A DNA stretch of 21,068 nt from contig CM035355.1 in assembly GCA_020137815.1 (NCBI GenBank), forward strand, positions 2,866,731 to 2,887,798. The letters run 5' to 3'. The notes under the pieces were generated by a model. It did not search any database. It saw nothing but the letters and a program-made list of their open reading frames with translations, and was not told where the DNA came from. This document shows positions 17,302 to 21,068 of this stretch, one piece after another (within the stretch, counting starts at the first letter, position 1; each line of letters begins with the position of its first letter). The stretch is from Hormiphora californensis. Its lineage: Eukaryota > Ctenophora > Tentaculata > Cydippida > Pleurobrachiidae. The position numbers and the translations under genes were made by a program.

Positions 17302-17328
17302 CTAACGAGGTGTCCCAATTGAAACAAC
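17302..17328 (-). CDS. Possible 27-nt micro-exon of the unrecognised gene
   Basis: Flanked by acceptor GAACATTGCAG and donor GTGAGG. In phase 1 it reads CFNWDTSL and would keep the frame between the candidates at 17797-17895 and 15135-15278. Very short, so the match may be chance. Confidence 0.2.
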   Translation of the reverse strand, partial: VVSIGTPR

Positions 17329-17796
17329 CTGCAATGTTCAATCGCAGAGTGCGTAAAATTAAACTACAGTGTTCGACAAGAACATGTACTTTGTTTTTGT
17401 TCACATGCGATGTTTTCGATCCCACGTAGGTAATCTTCCGTGCTAAGAAAGCTCAATCGCTCTGCCGATTGAGAACTCTCAGTGTATTTGGTGCCATATC
17501 ACACTGTGCTAACATCTAAAAACATCTAAATGACTAAAGCTAACACATTACCACACAGTCATCGCTAGGCGATCTAAGAGTTTATACAGGATCACTCACT
17601 CATATGAGCGCAATCAAGTGATATATTATATGAGGAAACGGTAAAATTTGCTTTCACTCACACACACATTATAATGACTCATCACTCTCACTGCAGTACT
17701 ACACATGGCCATGGGACAAACACAATAAGAAGAGTGCTTCACAATAATTGAGATCACGGACATGACATACAATGGGCTTCAGCGATCAGTACTCAC

Positions 17797-17895
17797 GTAT
17801 GATTCCAATGTGACGGAGGTTATTGTCAGAGCTGTAGTTGTTGTTTGATTGCGACCACGCATTCTGAATGTCATTGTACATGTCCCTCATCTTGG
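17797..17895 (-). CDS. Candidate exon of an unrecognised minus-strand gene
   Basis: 99 nt between a strong acceptor (CTACTGCTGCAG, preceded by the pyrimidine-rich strand of the minisatellite) and a perfect GTGAGT donor (17796-17791). The open frame reads KMRDMYNDIQNAWSQSNNN, then YSSDNNLRHIGII. The exon is symmetric, phase 1 in and out. I do not recognise the protein. A second acceptor six bases inward (CCAAG) would start directly at the Met codon. Composition and splice signals make it more likely a real exon than its neighbours. Confidence 0.5.
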
Positions 17896-17900
17896 CTGCA

Positions 17901-18430
17901 GCAGTAGGGGGTGTTTGAGGGGTGGGAAGTGGGAGTGGGGGGGTGGCATGTAGTAGGGTGTGTTTGAGGGGTGGGGTGTGGGAGTGGGGGGGGGGTGGCA
18001 TGTAGTAGGGTGTGTTTTTGATGGGTGTTTTCAGTGTTGTCGGTTGGGGTGAGGAGTGGGGGTGTGTCATGTTGTTGATCAGGGTACATGTTAGTGGGAT
18101 GGGGCCTGGGCCCTGGGGTGTGTTTGTGGGATGGAGGCATCTTGGCTGCAGCAGTGGGGTATGTGTTTTTTAGTAGAGGGGGTTGGGAATGGGTGTGTTT
18201 GAGGGGTGTTTTCAGTGTTGTTGGGGGGGGGGGTAGGGTGTTTGAGGGGTGTTTTCAGTGTTTGAGGGGTTGGGAGTGGAGTGTGTTTGAGGGGTGTTTT
18301 CAGTGTTTGAGGGGTTGGGAGTGGAGTGTGTTTGAGGGGTGTTTTCAGTGTTTGAGGGGTTGGGGGGTAGGGTGTTTGAGGGGTGTTTTCAGTGTTTGAG
18401 ACGTTGGGGGGGGGGGGGGGGGTAGGGTGT
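17901..18430. repeat. G-rich minisatellite, 45-bp unit, abutting a splice acceptor
   Basis: Plus-strand units built from GTGTTTGAGGGGTGTTTTCA and a GTTTGAGGGGTTGGGAGTGG-like half. Exact 45-bp spacing is visible at 18241, 18286 and 18331. Poly-G runs occur near 18222-18232 and 18406-18422. On the minus strand it is a long C/T-rich tract running into the acceptor of the exon at 17797-17895. An 18-base copy of the exon start plus acceptor (CATCTTGGCTGCAGCAGT, plus strand) recurs inside it at 18139-18156. Confidence 0.9.
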
Positions 18431-18935
18431 GTTGTGTTGAGGATACGGCTGGGTATGCCATTGGGTATTGGTAATGGAGAGAGTCTATCGAGGTCTGGGA
18501 AGTCCGTACATTACGTACTGAACCGAATCGGCGTTGCACTAAGTTGATTGACTCAATGACTCAACAACAAGCGGGTCCTAGTTGCAGTATACGTGCTAAA
18601 ACACATGCAACCCTACCTTGTATGAAATTCATGACGAGATATCAACGTTTAACGGATCGGTATACACACAAGAACAAAGCAGCAAATATTGACAGTCGAC
18701 AGATATAATGCAATGAACACTTGAAGATTAATTGGGTGATCATGATCGCACTGGACCTAGTATTTTACAATTTAATCCTATCATTCATGATGCCATCATG
18801 TAACTGTTATATTATATTCTTTTAGTAGGCGTAATGGAATTTATGGCTGGGCTCGTAATATCTCTATAAAATGAGAAATCATCTGAAATGCAATCACGTA
18901 CAATCACGTGCAGGGTACAATCACACACAACTTAC
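18431..18935. other. Presumed intron; no supported feature
   Basis: AT-rich single-copy-looking sequence. A short CAATCACGT direct repeat occurs near 18892-18910. No exon or known motif recognised. Confidence 0.45.
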
Positions 18936-18998
18936 CTCAAAAAGCAATAGATCTGTTCCACCAGCCGTGGAAATTAATAACTGATGCCCGATGGTCGT
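18936..18998 (-). CDS. Candidate 63-nt exon (alternative or poison exon) of the unrecognised gene
   Basis: Flanked by acceptor GGCGTCTCACAG and a strong GTAAGT donor. In phase 0 it reads TTIGHQLLISTAGGTDLLLF plus E, resembling a beta-propeller blade, but that phase does not match the neighbouring candidates unless the inner acceptor of the 17797-17895 exon is used. In phase 1 it ends in TGA one base before the donor. Its place in the gene is unresolved. Confidence 0.35.
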
Positions 18999-19471
18999 CT
19001 GTGAGACGCCGATAATGGAAAGATTGGGGAGAGACGAAGATAGTTATGATAGAGATAGGCCAAACTATGCAATAGGCATGACTAATTGAAAATCATTTTG
19101 GAAATAGGCTGGAGACTCGGTATAATGAGCCTGTAAATGAGACACTTTTAGTAACTGATTAAAGCCTGATGAGATGTTGTACACGTGGAGTTACAATAAA
19201 TTAATTTGGGCTACAAATGTATAGACCAGGGCTGCGGGATGATCACGTCATGGTAACAGAGCTGTATATATCTACCACGATCCAATTCCAATTGAACCAC
19301 AATAATTGGTAGGTGAGAGATAGTAGTGAATAAATGACTGGTGGAGAGATTAGTGATTATTATTATTCAATTGAGATCAAATGAATGGATAGCAGGAAAT
19401 AATTAGTTATACGTGCCCGCGGTGTCGTGGTCTCATAATTAAGCTATGTACTTTGGAGAGAGTTGGAGAGT

Positions 19472-19557
<86 letters not shown>

Positions 19558-20266
19558 AAAGATAGAGAGATAGAAGGATGGGAGGAGAGTGAGAGAGTCA
19601 TAGAGCGAGAGAGAAAGTGAGAGAGAGAGAATGAGAAAGAGAGAAAGGAGAGAAAAATAGAGAAAACAGGCACCGCTTGACCGCGTCTCTTTTAGGATCA
19701 GTAGAGATGTGAGTAGAGAGATGCAGCTATTACATTTAGAGAAGGATAATCGATCAAAGAGATGATCCTTATCAAAACAGTATACCAAAAAGAATATAAG
19801 TATTAATTATGTCGCTATAATTGGCATTGTATTTATCCCACTCATGTGTTTGAAGGTATATAAATTACTAAAACGTAGCATCGTAGCCAGGCATTATTAT
19901 TGTAACTAAGAGAACAATCTCCGATCACACACAAACACGTGTGTTGGAGCACTTCTAACTAACTACAACTTTAAGTATAACTACTGTTATCATTACTACT
20001 ATCGGTATCTATGAAGATCCGTTTAGTATGATGGACGCTTATTTGCAGTCTGTGGTTTTGTCATGGAAGCCACAAATGGAACCACACAGCCATAATAATC
20101 ATCATATATCGTGTACTGCAAATCCGTTTCTAAATAGTACTCAATCAAAGTGAATATAAGTATATCTAACTGTCTATAGAAGCTAGAAGAAATAGCTCCA
20201 GTCTCCGCTCAAAATATTAATAATAGATTTACCAGACCTAATTCCCAATATACCCCCTCTACTCAC
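18999..20266. other. Presumed intron with microsatellite; no supported gene
   Basis: AT-rich, with the GA tract below. The Ser/Leu frames on the minus strand at 19407-19788 are translations of that tract. Confidence 0.45.
19485..19552. repeat. (GA)n microsatellite
   Basis: About 68 bases of pure GA inside a purine-rich zone from 19455 to 19665. Confidence 0.95.
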
Positions 20267-20313
20267 CCATGTTGAGAATTAACTGCAATTTCCACTTTTT
20301 ACTTAATGCAGCA
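20267..20313 (-). CDS. Candidate 47-nt exon of the unrecognised gene
   Basis: Bounded by acceptor TTGCACTTTTCAG and donor GTGAGT. Only one frame is open, reading AALSKKWKLQLILNM. Its exit phase (1) fits the entry phase of the exon at 17797-17895, giving LQLILNM-A-KMRDMYND. No upstream exon with the matching phase was found in the rest of the window. Confidence 0.35.
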
Positions 20314-20357
20314 CTGAAAAGTGCAAAGGTCACCCTTTCCCACTCCAAGTGCCCAAA

Positions 20358-20432
20358 TGTAATAACTTTCCAAATTTACTATAAACTTCCAAAATGTACT
20401 TCCCAAATGTACTAACTTCCTAAATGTACTTA
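20358..20432. repeat. Degenerate short tandem repeat
   Basis: Four or so variants of AACTTCCAAAATGTACT in direct orientation. Confidence 0.75.
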
Positions 20433-20617
20433 CACCCTTTCCTCCTACTTGGCGCAAAACAGTCCTCCGGCATTATTTCTGGAAATCTGATGGAAGAAGT
20501 AATATGGAGCCCTGGTTGAATTATCCACGGACCACGTTCAGATAAGACACAAAAGAAACAAAGAAATTTTGGGAATTAAGTTTCGAACTTTGCAGAGCCA
20601 CCCTGGTATAAAAAGGG

Positions 20618-20680
20618 AGAGAGAGTGAGAGAGAGATAGAGGGAGATAGAGAGAAACAGGGAGAGAGACAGGGAGAGAGA
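20618..20680. repeat. Imperfect GA-rich microsatellite
   Basis: GAGA/GAGATA/GACAGG mixture on the plus strand, more degraded than the other GA tracts. Confidence 0.8.
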
Positions 20681-21068
20681 TAGGGCCCTAGTCTTAATCT
20701 AAAAAGATTGAGTTACAGGGGATTGTTAGCGCATGAAACAATTTTTACGGGCAGGATGATTGAATTGAAAATAATAAAGCCAGCTAGCATTCTAGATAGG
20801 GGGTGGCGTATTGTGAATTAGGCCCTATTTTAGATCAGAGATCCCGGATCATTATGGATCCCTTTCCATCGAGTTTTCTAATTAGTTGTGGTCGGTGATT
20901 GTTCCCAAATCAAATTGGAAGAATGCCACATAGCCCAAATTAGTTTGGAACAGAGCTGAAGGAGAAATTGGGTTTCCTATATGTGAGAAAACAAGGTTCT
21001 AAAAGGGGGTTAAAATGGATAATTACAAACCCATAGAAACACTCTTATAAGTTCCCTCGGGGGCCTTT

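Larger units (their letters stand above)
20314..21068. other. Right edge; no supported gene
   Basis: Contains a degenerate tandem repeat (20358-20432) and an imperfect GA-rich stretch (20618-20680). The remaining sequence is AT-rich without recognisable coding signal. A short minus-strand frame beginning at an ATG near 20475 (MPEDCFAPSRRKG) ends at a GTAAGT but does not match the phase of the next candidate exon. Confidence 0.45.

Noticed and set aside
18088-18399. Plus-strand frame with repeated FEGCFQCLRGWEW units, looking like a repeat protein
   Set aside because: The 45-bp minisatellite period equals 15 codons, so the protein repeat is an automatic by-product, and the opposite strand carries the better exon evidence.

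Overview
Eukaryotic, almost certainly animal, genomic DNA. The genes are split by GT-AG introns, the products belong to animal families (a conventional protein kinase C and an arylsulfatase B-like sulfatase), and the non-coding DNA is full of GA/CT microsatellites and hairpin elements. Short introns and an AT-rich background rich in small palindromic elements would suit a sponge or another early-branching invertebrate. No species-diagnostic sequence was recognised, so the lineage is inference. All confidently read genes lie on the minus strand.

Layout: (1) 1-2650 looks like intron of a PKC gene whose first coding exon is 2651-2793; it holds one CT tract and then three long tracts alternating GA, CT, GA. 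(2) 2794-4005 is PKC upstream DNA, with a palindrome centred on an E-box and an 18-bp tandem repeat. (3) 4014-7597 is a complete-looking Mutator-like (MULE) DNA transposon with perfect 70-bp terminal inverted repeats, an 8-bp target-site duplication, a minus-strand DDE transposase with a separate FLYWCH zinc-finger exon, and modular subterminal repeats. (4) 8264-13247 is a full ten-exon sulfatase gene. Its exon phases all join and give 620 codons, from a signal-anchor-like N-terminus to a stop codon, with an AATAAA signal downstream. Intron 5 contains a partial second copy of exon 6. (5) 14329-14710 is a foldback MITE with TA target duplications. (6) 15135-20313 holds several short minus-strand exon candidates of an unrecognised gene, interleaved with a G-rich 45-bp minisatellite (17901-18430) and microsatellites. 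(7) 20314-21068 holds no gene that I can support.

The strongest leads are the MULE, whose ends carry about twenty copies of two related modules (GTAGGCATTAT and GTAGGCAAAA) plus large palindromes, and the duplicated sulfatase exon. That copy is 72 nt long, phase-symmetric and bounded by usable splice sites, so it could be a cassette exon rather than debris. Splice sites, starts and phases were read by eye. No alignment, RNA data or database search was available.
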